Assembly: GCA_033807695.1 (NCBI GenBank)
Contig: CM066306.1
Location: 1,054,001 to 1,118,000 of the forward strand
DNA length: 64,000 bases
Direction of reading: 5' to 3'
Source of the DNA: Daedaleopsis sinensis
Lineage: Eukaryota; Basidiomycota; Agaricomycetes; Polyporales; Polyporaceae
The position numbers and the translations under genes were made by a program. This document shows, one piece after another, positions 22,800-34,930 of the stretch. The notes below the pieces were generated by a model. It searched no databases. It worked only from the letters and a program-made list of their open reading frames with translations, and was not told where the DNA came from. Each line of letters begins with the position of its first letter. Position 1 is the stretch's first letter.

Positions 22800-24375
22800 A
22801 CGAGCCAGGACGATGTTGACTCCCATGAACATCTCTAACAAAGGTGTATCGAACTTTTCACGATAGGCGCACCCACAATCGCTCTCAGTTTGGACGCAGC
22901 AGTCCTTACGACGCTCCAGAGCCCCAGGCATCACTGTTTGCGCTCGAGGAAGACGCACCACGTCGACGGGCGGTAGCTTAATCCATCCAACATCCAACAT
23001 CTTCGTCACTGTCTCCCTCCGAGCTGAATGATCTGCCAACACCCCGGAAGGACTGGCACGCCGTCTGGAGGAAATTCGCGCAACCGCGTTTTTGTACGCG
23101 GTCATGGTACGCCGCCATTTCTACCCAGCTCGCACCTAGTGTATCTCACGCCCTTCCTTCGCTCGAATACATCCGACACGTTTGCGATCTCCCTGCTGGA
23201 CAATATGCTATCGGCGGCAGGCCTCACGAGAGCGCTGGCAGATGGAAGAGTGTCACTGTGTTATCTCGTCAGCAAGGAGCCCCCCATCATCGAATGCGGC
23301 ATGAACTATGTCAGAGTGCAAGGCACAACCCAAGAGATCTGTGACGTCGTCGCGCATCGGCGGTTCACACATGGGTTTCGGCTGCGATCGTGACGACCTC
23401 CTCTACAAGTTTTGCGTCTACCGAAAGACGACTACGCATCCTCGTGAGCGTTTCCATACGCTACCCGTGCCCGAAATCGTACCCATCAGTTTCCGCTCGC
23501 CCGGCGAGTGTGATGTCCGACGCGTTGTTGATGCTCAGTGTGGGCATGTACTACGCCGACTGCCTGGAGCCGCACGTCGTGCCAGGGCCATTTGGACACG
23601 GGATATGGACCAGCGGTCTCGAAGTACCTGCGGAGGATGCGGGGCCTGGACGTGGTGCTGAGTTTGCGCGTGTGGGAGGTCGGGCAGCAAGTCGTGTTGT
23701 CTAGAGATCAGGCTTGGACCTCTCTCGATTCTAATCTTGCCTATCGCAAAACGACTCACGGGCGAGGATTATCAAAAACATCTTCATCGGCACCAGTTAC
23801 TTGTTCTATCGGCACGACAACTATCCATAGTACGTCTCTTCATGCTCTCGCCGTGGCTCGTGGGCGCTATGACTATATGTTCATTGAAACTAGTTTCATG
23901 ACAGTTGCAATTGGCTGCGCATCGTCGTGAATCAGTCCGTCAGACACCGGGCCCTGGTGCCGAAGAGGACTCGGATGAGAGCGTCACCTACCTCACCACG
24001 CTCGCTCATAGAGAACTACCCCGGACCGAGATGTTCTACCTCTCAATCTATCGCCGTTTATGTGCCGCGTTTCATTGCCGGGTTCTTCCCTCGCCAAGCA
24101 GGCTCCGAGGGGGTCCGCGCCGTGCGACGGCCCTCAGTGGACTTAGACCTCGCTTGGCGACCACAACAACCTTATCTGTTCCAACACTACGCGTTCGCGC
24201 TCGCGACTGTCAGCTGGTCTCATCGACCGTCTCAAGAACCGTACGTTCGAACTGCATTGCACGACCCGACGAAAGACGAACAGTCCGAACGGAAGTTGGG
24301 CTCCGCTTTCAAGTGCGTCGACTCCCTCGAGCGAGAACTCCTTGTGTACCGCGACATCATCGATTGATTGCGTGA
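22800..24375 (+). pseudogene. Scrambled coding region, probable decayed gene
   Basis: Several coding-like stretches lie in different plus-strand frames: PRKDWHAVWRKFAQPRF near 23.05 kb, LLDNMLSAAGLTRALADGRVS near 23.2 kb, MSDALLMLSVGMYYADCLEP near 23.5 kb, and a C-terminal frame at 23927-24367 with HYAFALATVSWSHRP and SLERELLVYRDIID. I could not join them with consensus splices, and an in-frame stop breaks the first at about 22981. It may be a real gene with unusual introns or a pseudogene. The family is not recognised. Confidence 0.35.
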
Positions 24376-24379
24376 CAGG

Positions 24380-25250
24380 CCTGCGGAATGTGCGACGACA
24401 TCACCGAGATGCTCGTCCGTATCATCGCGTTGAAGCAAGGTCACACCCAGCTCGAAGAACGCCTCAAGCGTGATGTCACCTATGAAGCCGCTGCGCAGCA
24501 CCCACCTTCCTAAGAACGACGCGGTTTTACAGCAGCCTTGTATCGCCTTCCCCCTTTACGTGCCTTCTGCCACTCTCTTGTCCGGCGTCGACGATCCTAG
24601 TCTATGATTGGCTATGTCATCGCCATGGGCGAGGCCCCCTGGCGTCAGGTTCACAGGAGCAGAAGATGTAACCGGCCAGGTCATTCTTCATGCCAACTTC
24701 TTAGAGCTCTGAAGGGTCAAATGGCGTCGTTTTTGGTAACACATATATCACAAGCGCGGACCTGAATTGATTCTAAGTACCACTTGTCGTACAATATGGT
24801 AGAACAGTATGTTAAACCCTGCTATCACGCCGAACAAGATTGATGATCCTTCGTGCGAGAGCAAGCGGTCCGACCTTGGGATTGGCGCATTTATGTGTTT
24901 CTTTGCGATCTAGCGTTATATGATGAACTTGCACACTACATATATAGAAGCGCATGCGCACATCAGCTGTTCGATCATGGTCAGAGAGTCGGTACACAGT
25001 CCACGTACATATGGCTCAGCAATCCTGCCCGGAACTGAAACCGGCTGTTTCCTTCATACACATTGACGGTGCTCTCGGTGCACAGAGGACAGTAGAATTT
25101 CAAGGAATGGCTGGGATCGGGCGATGGCCTGGCTACACGAAGGATCAGTAGTAGTCTACTACCAAGACCACCCCTTCACATACTTGTGGGCAGCTCTACT
25201 TGGCTCGCGCTACGCACAGCTGTGAGATTCCGAACAGAAATCGCACGCGG
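24380..25250. other. Stretch without a supported gene
   Basis: Nothing beyond short frames on both strands. The sequence turns more AT-rich from about 24.7 kb. Confidence 0.4.
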
Positions 25251-25257
25251 CCAGAAC

Positions 25258-26916
25258 TCACCGTGATACAAGAGTGTTCTTGATGAAGTCGGCGGTGATC
25301 CATGTATAATACATCATCCACATAAATGGTATGACGTCTTCCGGCCACCTGTGGGCAAGTCTCTGCGTCCGGAACTCTGCGTTGAGTTGACCGCAGATAT
25401 CAACACTCTGAGGGCTGATGAAGTCGCACGCGATCTTGATGCAGTCCGCTTGATTGGCTACCTATGTACAAAATATATCAGCGAGAGAATAGCACCTTCT
25501 AGCAAGATGCAGCCTTGCCTGATGTGCACAGCCCGCTGGAATGAATACAGCCTCGCCAAGATATTGCTGAATAGTATGCGGCCGGACCTGGTACTTCTCC
25601 TCGAGTTCGCCGAGCATGCTGTCCGTTAAGTAAGTGTCTTGGTTATGGATCGGGTCGCCCACAAGTGCTCTGCGAGGCAGCCGGCTTCGGAGATACGACC
25701 TAATTCGGTCTGCATCCTCTGGCGCAAATATATGCCAAAGTGCGAAACCTGGACGTCCTTCTCGGGTCTTGGATGCATACGTTAGGATGTTGACAGCGTC
25801 GGAAAGGTCCAAGTGAAGCCGGGTTGAACCCGAATGCGCTTCGTCATATACGGATGCCAGAGCGTTGTACATTTTCGGTCCTGACAGTTGTAAGATAATT
25901 AGAACAGTAGAAGTAGCAGCGGAGGTGCCATTATGGATTATTTACCCAGATCAGGAGGATTCGCATCATCAGGGAAGTGTGCGGCGAAGTTCTTTACACC
26001 CATGGGGGTCGTGTAATCAGAAAGCGGCAATGCTCTTACAAAATCCTCCTGTAGCTGAGGAAACATGGATTTGAATCGATCCGAAGGTGGCCAATCCTAA
26101 AGTAGGTTCACATGAGGCGACATCGCAACGCGATCTGCGATTGGAAATACCTTCAACTTCATGATTCGCCTGTTTGGAGTAGGAGGCTGGTCAAAGAGCG
26201 AGAAGAAATAGCCGACGGTCGAGTTTGATATTTCCTTGGTTTCGCAATCTTCGATTTGGCACGGCATGTCTCCGTACTGTGCGATGAGCGACTGCGGCGT
26301 CCACCGCGATTGCAGAAGCTCAGTCAACCCCGTCACAACAAAGGGCCGACGATGCAACCATAGAGTCGTGAATTTATCCTCGGTCAGTTGAAACCTTGTG
26401 AATCGTTCATAGTGCTTGCTAGCTTTAGTCGCCGCGACGACAGGTCGACTGGATCAATGTCATCTCAGTGTGCGTCATCGAAACACGACCACAGAGTATG
26501 GAACCACGATGCATTACCTCGAGGACGGTAAGGACTGCATATCACGAACCAACACCTGTAGTTCCTCTTGGCGAAAGCGTGTGAGACGTATCAAAACGGC
26601 CTCTCCGTGACATAGCTCATCTTTGGTGGAGCGAAACTATTTGGCAAAGAGTTAGTAAAGGCTGTGAAAATAGCATGAACCTCACCACAGTCACGCAAGC
26701 AAGACAAACTTCCTGTGCGCATATTGAGCAAAACCAGCTCTTTGAGAAAATTCGGGTACTGCACGAATCTGTTCTTGCATGTGAGACACATTGAAGAGGT
26801 TCGTCGTGATGCCTCAAAGACATACCGCAAAGCTCCCGGACAGCTGGGTCGATGCGTCTAAACACAACGTCTCGACCTTCTTCATATTGTTGAAGTTCCT
26901 CGAGCAGCTCTGGCAA
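25258..26916 (-). CDS. JmjC-domain protein with KDM3-like zinc finger
   Basis: On the minus strand one can read VRELCDSCSTRIFSKSW, then CSICAQEVCLAC (a CxxC...CxxC...C finger like that of KDM3/JHDM2), then FTTLWLHRRPFVVTG, STVGYFFSLF, KLK joined to DWPPSDRFKSMFPQL, GVKNFAAHFPDD, then GPKMYNA. The catalytic cupin has TRLHLDLSDAVN with the iron-binding HxD pair, and GEAVFIPAGCAHQ with the distal His. It continues ADCIKIACDFISPQ and ends at a TGA at 25258. Late exons are about 26151 upward, 26096-25946, 25880-25519 and 25461-25258; the last intron begins with GC. Family members are Fe(II)/2-oxoglutarate oxygenases, many acting as histone H3K9 demethylases. The 5' end is unsettled and may reach 27256 or 27425, where a CINC motif lies. 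The frame appears intact. Confidence 0.8.
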
Positions 26917-27505
26917 GAGGTATTGTGCTGCTATCTCCTATGATATCGATGATCAGGGGTCAGGGGAGTGGATGTAAGAGGGATGTATATACCTGTTTAG
27001 TTTGCAATAGCTGCCTGGTGTGCTTTTGGTTATATACGTCGCGCACAAAGATCGGTTTGCGTGCTCGATCGTCTCTAAAGCTATACGATAGTTCTCCTCG
27101 CTCTATATCGCACGACGCATGTCTGAAGTCTGTTGTATGGTCATCAAGTACATCTGATGAGGTACTGGATATTACGCCCACATTTGAAAAGACACGACTC
27201 GCTAGTTTTTCGGCTCCAAGGCTGGATGAAGGGATACTGGCGCTCGGAATCTTCACGATGGCAATTGATACATTTGGGCACTACGACGGTAGAGAGCTCT
27301 TCATATCGCCGCAGCCTATTTTGCAAGCCTTGACATGTAGTTGTTTGGAGAATGAGATCTACAGGCATCCTCGAGGGTAGATACTTAGTCTGTCTCGACT
27401 CTCGAGGACCAGTGGCGGCGAGCAATTGAACTTAGCGATTAGCGCTTAGCCTTGGCGTACCCGTGACCGACCCGGGTCCTGCCGGCGAGAATCGGCTCGT
27501 CCTTC

Positions 27506-27568
27506 TCCTCCTCCTCCTCCTCCTCCTCCTCCTCCTCCTTCCTCCTCCTCCTCCTCCTCCCCCCTCCT
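27506..27568. repeat. TCC trinucleotide repeat
   Basis: About 60 bp of nearly perfect CTC/TCC repeats on the plus strand, interrupted once by TT and ending in CCCCTCC. The plus and minus frames across it (poly-Leu, poly-Glu) are artefacts. Confidence 0.9.
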
Positions 27569-27699
27569 CCTATCCGTATTCTGACCGTCGACGACAGGCA
27601 ACCCCAAAGAGTCTTCCAGTTCCACACATCACCTACCGGACCAACGCTAGCGCAGGAGGAGGACATCTGAATCCGTGTCTTGGGAGGAATCAGTGTTCT

Positions 27700-29079
27700 C
27701 TAGGTCGCCCCGTGCACGACCTCGCCAGCGGCTACTTCAACCTCAAAGTCCATCCCACTTCGTTTAATATCACAGTATAGCGGAAAGCGGAGGGTGGGAA
27801 CGAGGACTTGAGGTGAGGCGAGGCTCTCGACGATCTGCCGGACTATCGCCAAGGCGAGGTTGTTGTCAGCAGAGATATATGGGACCAGACTTAAGACGGG
27901 TAGGTCGCTCACTATACGACCCACCCTCACCATTATTGGGACTGACACTGACTGGGACAGCTTCCTGGCACGGCTGGAGTTCGGTGGCAATCTGGTGCCT
28001 GTGTTAGCCTATCATCGTCCTCCTGCCTTCACATACTCGTTCTTCACGACGCAATCCATCGAAGTCGAAATTCTGCGTCGAGCTTTCACACTGCTGGTGC
28101 ACAACACTCCCCACAGTACTCTCAGCATTATAGCATAGGGATGAAGAAGTGTGAGCAGACGTTTGCGAGTCTCGAGGACGATGAGGACGGCGGCAAGAGG
28201 AAGGATGAGGAGATGGACACGAAGGAAGTCCACAAGGCAACTATCATACAAGCACGCCTCGGAATTTGCATTCAGCGTCCAGCAGTACTCGGTGGACCCG
28301 ACGCTCATCTCATCGCGTCTGCATCTCCAATCCCAATCAAAACCTCCGTTACCGCAGTCCCTGTACCTGCCTATTGCCAACAGACGAATATCTACCAGAT
28401 GAAAAGTTCGACGCCATCTTCCATCGCTTGCACTTATCGTTGCCACCGAAAATCGCGCACGACACTTCCTGCAGATTGATAAGTCTAAGCTGCTGACCAC
28501 ACCCCCTCTCTCGCCTATGGTGTCTCCTCAGGTTATGCTACCACTCGCAAGTCACACATCGCAGACATACTACAGCGCAACCCATCACCACAAGCCCGAC
28601 CACGTCCACTGCAGGGGCCCCGTGTCTCCCCGCCTTCCATCGGGCCGCACCACTCGAGAGCAACAGATCAGCTCTTGTCAGGTCATAGCCACGCGAGGAG
28701 CAGCCTGAGCTCGACCTCCCTCAATCTACTCGGCACACATGATGTTGTCCCCGTTGTTCGCCATCAGCCCAGTGGAGGTTCGCACCTCATCTACAGGACA
28801 CCCTCGCTTCCTCGACCTGGTTCCTCGCCTAGTTGGTCGTGAGTGCTTGTTGTAAATCATGTAGAAGGATTGTATTCATTCCGTTCATAGGGCAAGGCTG
28901 CACTTCCGGTGTTCAGTTGTTGAGCTTGAGAAGCAGATAAAGCAGCTCGAAGACGAGCAACGTACGCTCATCTCCTACAAGAATCCACCGCTACTGTCGG
29001 CCACTCTCGCTGCCGGCATACTGCTCACCGCAATGTTGTCTCCTTCGCCTTCATCGCGCTCACTCGCGATTCGATAGGA
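27700..29079 (+). CDS. Possible multi-exon gene ending in a coiled coil and membrane helix
   Basis: The best-supported part is the 3' end. A frame reading HLIYRTPSLPRPG near 28780-28838 splices over a 52-bp intron into SARLHFRCSVVELEKQIKQ, then KNPPLLSATLAAGILLTAML and a stop at 29079. This gives a short coiled coil and a hydrophobic helix at the C-terminus. Upstream pieces such as SVQQYSVDPTLISSRL (28.28 kb) and YLPDEKFDAIFHRLHLSLPP (28.39 kb) look coding, but their joins are uncertain. The layout recalls the gene at 7.8-10.1 kb. The family is not recognised. Confidence 0.35.
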
Positions 29080-29710
29080 GTACCCGCCCCTCACGGCTCG
29101 CGCGTTGCCCTCCACAGAACAGTTGGGCCGTCGTCGGAAGCGCGCGGGCACTTGCGGCAGACGAACGTACGCCATATTCACCCACATCGATGAGCCACGT
29201 ACATGCACGGGACAGCGAGGGCGACAGGTTCGACGAGGTGTGGAACGGACGCGCGTCCATGCCCTCCCGGGTCCTTGCCACGGTCGATCAGGCGGGACGG
29301 TACTGATGCTAGGGAGGGAAGGGAAAATGCGGATGCATGTTGGACGGGGCGCGGCGCGGCGCAAAGGCGTACGCGACGTAAGGGCGTTCGTCGCTCACAT
29401 ATCCATAGCTCGCCACGCGTACGTCGCCGTCAGTCCATCACCCTCAACTCGGCTCCTTCAGCTCCGGTATTATTGTCATAGATGTTTGAATCTCCATGTT
29501 TGAAAAATCTCTTAATCTCGAGAACTATTTAACGCCTAGGAGGCTATCACTGCAGCTGCCGGCCGCACACGATCTAGCATAAAGCGCGTAAAGGACCGTG
29601 ACATCCGTGCGGAATTATCCCAATAGGGCTTGTGATCTTTAAATTTTTAAACATGGAGCTCGAAGCTTGGGCGCTGCTCGCCCAAAACATGCTACAATAA
29701 GCGCCTGTGG

Positions 29711-30929
29711 ATGGGGCCGCCGCAAGAACCGGCTGCATTTCTCTTACTCTGTAGTCCTGCTATTCTCGACGCCGCTTCTCTGGAAGACAGATATCTTATG
29801 CTACTCGCACAGTACCGACGACTGGTCCTCAGGTTCCCCGCCGTCTGGAACGCCGACCTCACGCGTCAAGAAGAAGATGTGTTACTTCTCTTCATCACCT
29901 TCACTTCGATCTGTGTTCTCTCCGTCATCGTCACTTCCTGCCTCAGACGATGCTGTAGGAGGAAAGAGAACCTGCATAATTCTACTCCGATGAGGATCGA
30001 AGGTCATATCCGGGGAATGACGAATGTGCAAAGTGTATTCGCCAGTACCGCTGTGCGTACTCTGGAAGCCACCCGCCTCTCGTACATCGCGCCCGCTCCA
30101 CCTATTTTACCATCGGGAGTCGAGCCAATCATCTTTAGGACAATTGAGAGGAGCTCTGGACAACGGTAAGTGGTTCAGCATGTGGTGCTAGGTTGTCATT
30201 TCATACCTCTACAGTAACCTTTCCAACGCACTGAACGACGAGCAATTACGTTCTCACCTACGCCCTTCTACACGTCCTTCTACGCCTCTACCGGCGCCGT
30301 CGTCTCGCGCATCTTCTCCCCTCATGAATCGGGTCGTTCGTTTTACGAACGATTCAACATCTTTGTCCGATTCAGCGGGATCGTTGAAGCCTTCCCTCGT
30401 CCCACTCATTAAGTCCCCGAGATCCTCAACACAACACTCCGGCCCCTCAACCCGCTGCCAAGTAAGTTGAATGGTGCATTGCGCATACCGGTGATGACTT
30501 ATAAAGATTTAGTCTGTCCAGCCAGACCCCGGTTATAAACGGAACTTTCGAGCATTCAAGGGCTTGGGCAGCATGCAAGACGGGAGCAGTCACCAGGGAA
30601 CTGCGTGGTTCGAATCCTCATCAAGCGTTGCCCTGGATCACCCACCTGAGCAGTTGTCGGACTGCACCTCGTTAAGAGAGGGCGATATCTATTGTCATTG
30701 TTTACCCACCCACTGTCAGTTGTGGCTTCGCACTCTGGACATAGACAGGTCCCCACACTGGATGGTGGTTCGCCCGGGATTCAGGCGCAGTGACGGCAGA
30801 CGACTTGTTGTTACGGATACTATGCGTTATCCGTCCTGGGTGAGCGAATCGACCTATAACACTAAATTCAAGCATCGGAGTGAGTGGATCCCGTCCATAC
30901 GGCATACTAAGACTGACGAACACTCGTGA
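29711..30929 (+). CDS. Single-pass membrane protein of unknown function
   Basis: Three exons, 29711-30165, 30215-30461 and 30513-30929, join in phase and encode 372 aa. The N-terminal 55 residues are followed by a hydrophobic helix (LLFITFTSICVLSVIVTSCL) and a basic stop-transfer stretch with RRCCRRKEN. A Ser/Pro/Arg-rich, probably disordered middle follows. The C-terminal part is globular-looking: GDIYCHCLPTHCQLWLRTL, SPHWMVVRPGF, MRYPSWVSESTYN. No family is recognised. A GTTCGAATCC motif inside exon 3 (about 30608) is coding and not a tRNA. Confidence 0.65.
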
Positions 30930-31387
30930 ATGGGATGATTACAGTGGACCACACAGCGGTAGCAACAGAATCATAAAGCATATGATAGCGATTTAACGGC
31001 GTGAGTATTCTTTGACAAGAGTGTTCATCTGCTTTTGTATGCGGCTAGTACTTTAACATTGTAAACGCGACTTCTTTGTTTACTTCCTGACATGTTCATA
31101 TATGTATCATTTTCGCTAATAGTATCACAGGCCTTGCAGTACTCAAACAGATTGTATCAGTGCATACTATGGAGTACTAGCCATACGTGTTCTTCAGTAG
31201 GCAGCGAGCGCAGCTAGCGCTAGCTAGCGGCTCTCCACCCGTGCCACAAGCGCCGGAGGAGAACAGCGCTGAGGAGAACGCGTTGCAACAACATGGCTGA
31301 GGCCTGAGATCTGAGAATCGGACAGGAGTCCGCTCGACACCCTTCTTTCCGTCCGCATCCACAGTCTACACCGGTCAGGTGGTCAGT

Positions 31388-33065
31388 ATGGATGAGACTC
31401 TCTACTCGCGCGATAGCTGTCTTCTCGGGCCTCAAAATTCCATAAATGCTCTACAATTCTCGCTTAAGGGCGACTTCTTGGCTAGCGGCGATGACGATGG
31501 AAAAATATACGTCTTTGATGTCCACAATGGTTGGCAAATTGCGCACAAGATGAGCGGTCCGTCTCGTGTGACCGCTTTGCTATGGACGGTGCAAGGAGAA
31601 GAGCAAACCTTGCATGTAGGCTTCGGCGATGGAATGGTATTGAAGACGCTTGTGACTACGGTATGTCCATCATGACCAACCGCCACGCAACTCCGTGTAG
31701 ACATTGACAACTCCGCACACGCAAGGATGAGTTGTCTGCCACATATCTACCACGATCGATGGGTCAAGGTCTCATCGAAGACTTGGCCTCCATCGACGCC
31801 ACCGGCCAGCTCGTGGTCTGTGCCGAAGACAAGGTTGAAATCTGGACTGAGATAAAACCAGGTATGTACATTGTGTGTGAATGCTGCAACTTAGCTTACC
31901 CATCCGGACAGCGGTGATGGCGAAACAAACTATCCCGCCACCAGGGATACAGACTCGGCATCCACGTTCAGTCCATGTCGTAGAAGATGGGAAGGGTCTC
32001 TTAATCTCGTACCTCGATGAGGGGATATAGTGAGTCATCTTACACGCCTGGCTATGATCACAAATGCTCATCTAGCTTGCTTGCTCGCGAGTCGCTGGGA
32101 TTTTGCATCGCGGAGCTTTCATAAGCAATGGCACGTCAACCCGCGCAAACAGCGAATGTAAGCATACGTCAGTTTGTTCAAGGTGCTCTGACTATGACGG
32201 GAATATAGTGGACGATCTGCATTGTCATCGAATGGAGCTCTCATCGCTACATCTAACCTATACGACGGTTTCGACCTGTACCTCGCCGACGATACTTCCT
32301 ACTCGTGCACCTTTCATCAAGATATCGTAGACAACGTACCGCTACCCGCAATATTTATTCATGACAGTACAGCCCTGGCCATGGGAAGTTCTTGCGGTAA
32401 GCTCGCTATCGGTGACGTTCAAACTGGACGGATTATCCAGGAATTGCATCACGACGGTGAGTTAATCTCTTCCTATTGCCCTGTCCATGTCTCAAATTTC
32501 AACAGGGATCATACAAGCGGTGGTAAGCCTTATGATTATTACGATCTGCAAGACCGACTGCTGAATCCTCTCGACCAGTCGGCCACGGAGAACGTGGACG
32601 GCCTTAGCTACAATCGCTTGCTTGCGACCGGGACGTCCGAGCAGGGGACAACTACATCTATCGTCATTTGGCGTGCCATGCATCCGATAGACCTCGGTAG
32701 CACTTACGTTTCGTCTCCGAGTCCTCATCCGGCACAGTCGCCTCTATCTTCACCAGTAGTGCAACCCGGCGGCCTTGTAGCGACTGTTGGTCTCAGTGAG
32801 GAGGTGACAAAGCCTAGCAACCGGCTCACCTCGAGAGACTATATTGCCCGGTCTGCCATATTACCCGGTTCTATGCAAGCTCGATACTTTCTTGCGCTGA
32901 GTACGCTTTCCTCCGTCGCATTTGCTACCCCAAATGCTGATCATATATGTGACAGTGCTAATCAGTACCGTTATCTCATCCGCATCCATCTATGCTCTGT
33001 TGCTCTGGACGTCGAAGGTTAGTAGAGCTAGCTGCCTCTGGTCTCACACCAGAAGCCATGACTAA
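31388..33065 (+). CDS. Tail-anchored WD40-repeat protein 2
   Basis: The first exon, 31388-31660, starts MDETLYSRDS and has the blade INALQFSLKGDFLASGDDDG with IYVFDV. The next exon reads ASIDATGQLVVCAEDK with VEIW. Then come SRWDFASRSFHKQWHV and RIGRSALSSNGALIATSNL, then LLATGTSEQGTTTSIVIWR. A 63-bp intron near 32897-32959 joins QARYFLALM to LISTVISSASIYALLLW, a membrane helix close to the C-terminus; the stop is at 33063-33065. This matches the layout of the paralog at 20.4 kb. Some middle introns are uncertain, such as the acceptor near 32601. It is likely a cytosolic propeller anchored to an internal membrane, with unknown partners. Confidence 0.75.
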
Positions 33066-33788
33066 CTTTTGGTCCCAGTTGAACATCAACGCGCTCCCAG
33101 GTCAGCATGACTCTATGATGTCCATCAGACGTGATCCTGGTACGGTAAGCGAGACTTATCTCCTGCATCTGAGTGCGTGTTTTTCACGCAATCTTACAGC
33201 TTGAGCAGTTGTGGCACTTTGCGCGGTATCGTATTGCTGAGGCAACTGTATCGCTGGCCCGAGCTGTGTTCGAAGCCGCTATTAGGTCAGAAGCATATCA
33301 TATATGATCTGTCCGGCTACTCATCTCGCTCTAGGTACCTCGCTTACATGGGTAGAGAGATATAGCTGAAGTACTTCCTGTATGTCGATGCGGTATTTAT
33401 CAGACATTCATCGCCGACCGATGGCACGGGCCATATATTTGTACTACATGTCGTACAGAGGACCATACCGTACCCCATGCGACTCGCCATGTGACGGATG
33501 CGTGCGTTCTCCCCCTAGGTGCTCTCTATGCAACGGTACTTGAAGAGTACTCAAGACGATCATTCTCGAAAGAAGTGAGTCTATCATCCTACCGTCCAAT
33601 ATTGTCCGCCAGCGTCACTCCTAAACTAAGTATAGCTTAGGCTAGCGACGAGCGTCATCTTACCCTAGATCTTTGCAGCAGATCGGACCATACTCGTAGG
33701 CGTGATAAACCTGCATCGATTGCATCACGATAAGCCTCCTCCAACCGACGTTCTTCCTTGACATCTAACTGCGACCAGGGTCCACGAC

Positions 33789-34075
33789 ATGCACCTCGAG
33801 CTTGCCATCTGCCCTCGCGCCAGTGACCCTATGCGACGGCTCATTGCAATCCGCCAGCGATTCCTGCTACGATGGCGGCAGAAGATCTCTACCCGCCGAC
33901 GTAGCAGATACTTGGCTATACTGAACACCGGGATTTGCGCCATCTGTATCATAACGCTGTCTCTGTTATCACTGACCCTAGGCTTGACCCACCGACAGTG
34001 GTCGGTTGCCTTACTGTCCGCAACATGTTCAGTCGACTTCCTCCTCGTATACTTAGCGTCTATATGTAAGTATAA
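33789..34075 (+). CDS. Possible two-helix membrane protein exon
   Basis: A frame with two hydrophobic stretches, YLAILNTGICAICIITLSLL and SATCSVDFLLVYLAS, is preceded by a basic region. It ends at a possible donor (GTAAGT) near 34066. No clear continuation exists, because the downstream sequence is better explained by the ubiquitin-like gene starting at 34152. It could be a separate small gene or a chance frame. Confidence 0.3.
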
Positions 34076-34151
34076 TTTACGTTCTACGGCGAAACGACGC
34101 ATACAAAGTACTACAGGTTTACATCCGGCATTGCGACACCGTCTACCGCCG

Positions 34152-34869
34152 ATGCATGGCCGTGCTAGGAGCGACGCACCGATCACTATCTTCGTGTGGG
34201 GATCAAGCAGTGGGTTTGTTCCTATAGGTAAGTATATTTAAACAGGCGTGTACTCTCTATCTAATGACATGAAAGCTGTTAATCCCAATTGGAGAATACG
34301 CGACATCTTCATGACACTGGAGCGCCGTCGCCTCATTCCGCGACTCACTCGCCTCCGCCAATCTCTCTATTACGACACTTTCAAGCGCACTCCGCTGCCC
34401 GAAGATGCGCTTTTGCGGGACGTTGGGATAAGTGACCTCTCGATCCTCCAGCTCAGGTACTCACTTCCGGGCGGTTCCTCTCGTTACTCTGGTAAGATTA
34501 TCAGGATCTTTGGGATGAACCAATATTGAGACTCGGATGTGATGACAGGTCTCCTCCCGGACGAAATTGAATTCGACGAACCTTCCGAGCGATTGCCCCG
34601 GAAGAAGGGTGAATATACATGTTATAATACAATACACGTTGACTCACGCCCCCCTCTCATGCATGATAGGTCAGCGTTCTCGGCGCAGCGATCTTCGTCG
34701 AGAACAAGATGAGGAACTTTTCGACCATGCTGCAGAGTCTTCAGAGTCTCGGTCTAAAGGCAGTGCTTCAAGCCGGGACGTCAAGGGCAAGCAAGTGCCT
34801 CCACGTGGTAGTATCACCCAACCACAAGCCGCGAACCAAGGTTGGGAGCTATCGTCTGCCGTCAAGTGA
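34152..34869 (+). CDS. Ubiquitin-like fold protein upstream of the transposase
   Basis: Four exons, 34152-34227, 34276-34491, 34549-34608 and 34670-34869, keep frame and encode 183 aa. Residues about 8-90 fit a ubiquitin-like beta-grasp: strand ITIFVWGSSSGFVPI, helix region WRIRDIFMTLERRRLI, then LPEDALLRDVGISDLS and the final strand ILQLRYSLPGG. That end resembles the LRLRGG end of ubiquitin. A tail of about 90 charged, Ser-rich residues follows the Gly-Gly (PSERLPRKKGQRSRR, then GSASSRDVKGKQVPP). It ends 62 bp before the transposase start, on the same strand. The fold call rests on the pattern alone. Whether the tail is cleaved is unknown. Confidence 0.6.
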
Positions 34870-34930
34870 GAGTAATTGATCGTCCCCATCTCTAGCGAAT
34901 GTAAAGCATCATGAACGTACACCAGCTACC

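Noticed and set aside
28012..28500. 162-codon minus-strand frame with a hydrophobic segment
   Set aside because: It has no splice context or homologous motif and overlaps plus-strand frames that fit an exon series better. It is kept only as a possibility.
30595..30625. GTTCGAATCC motif, like a tRNA T-loop
   Set aside because: No matching acceptor, D or anticodon stems around it, and the bases are inside a coding exon with an intact frame.
33990..34022. Small hairpin with CACTG near its start, considered as a CACTA terminus
   Set aside because: The stem is only six bases and no matching inverted end was found downstream of the transposase.
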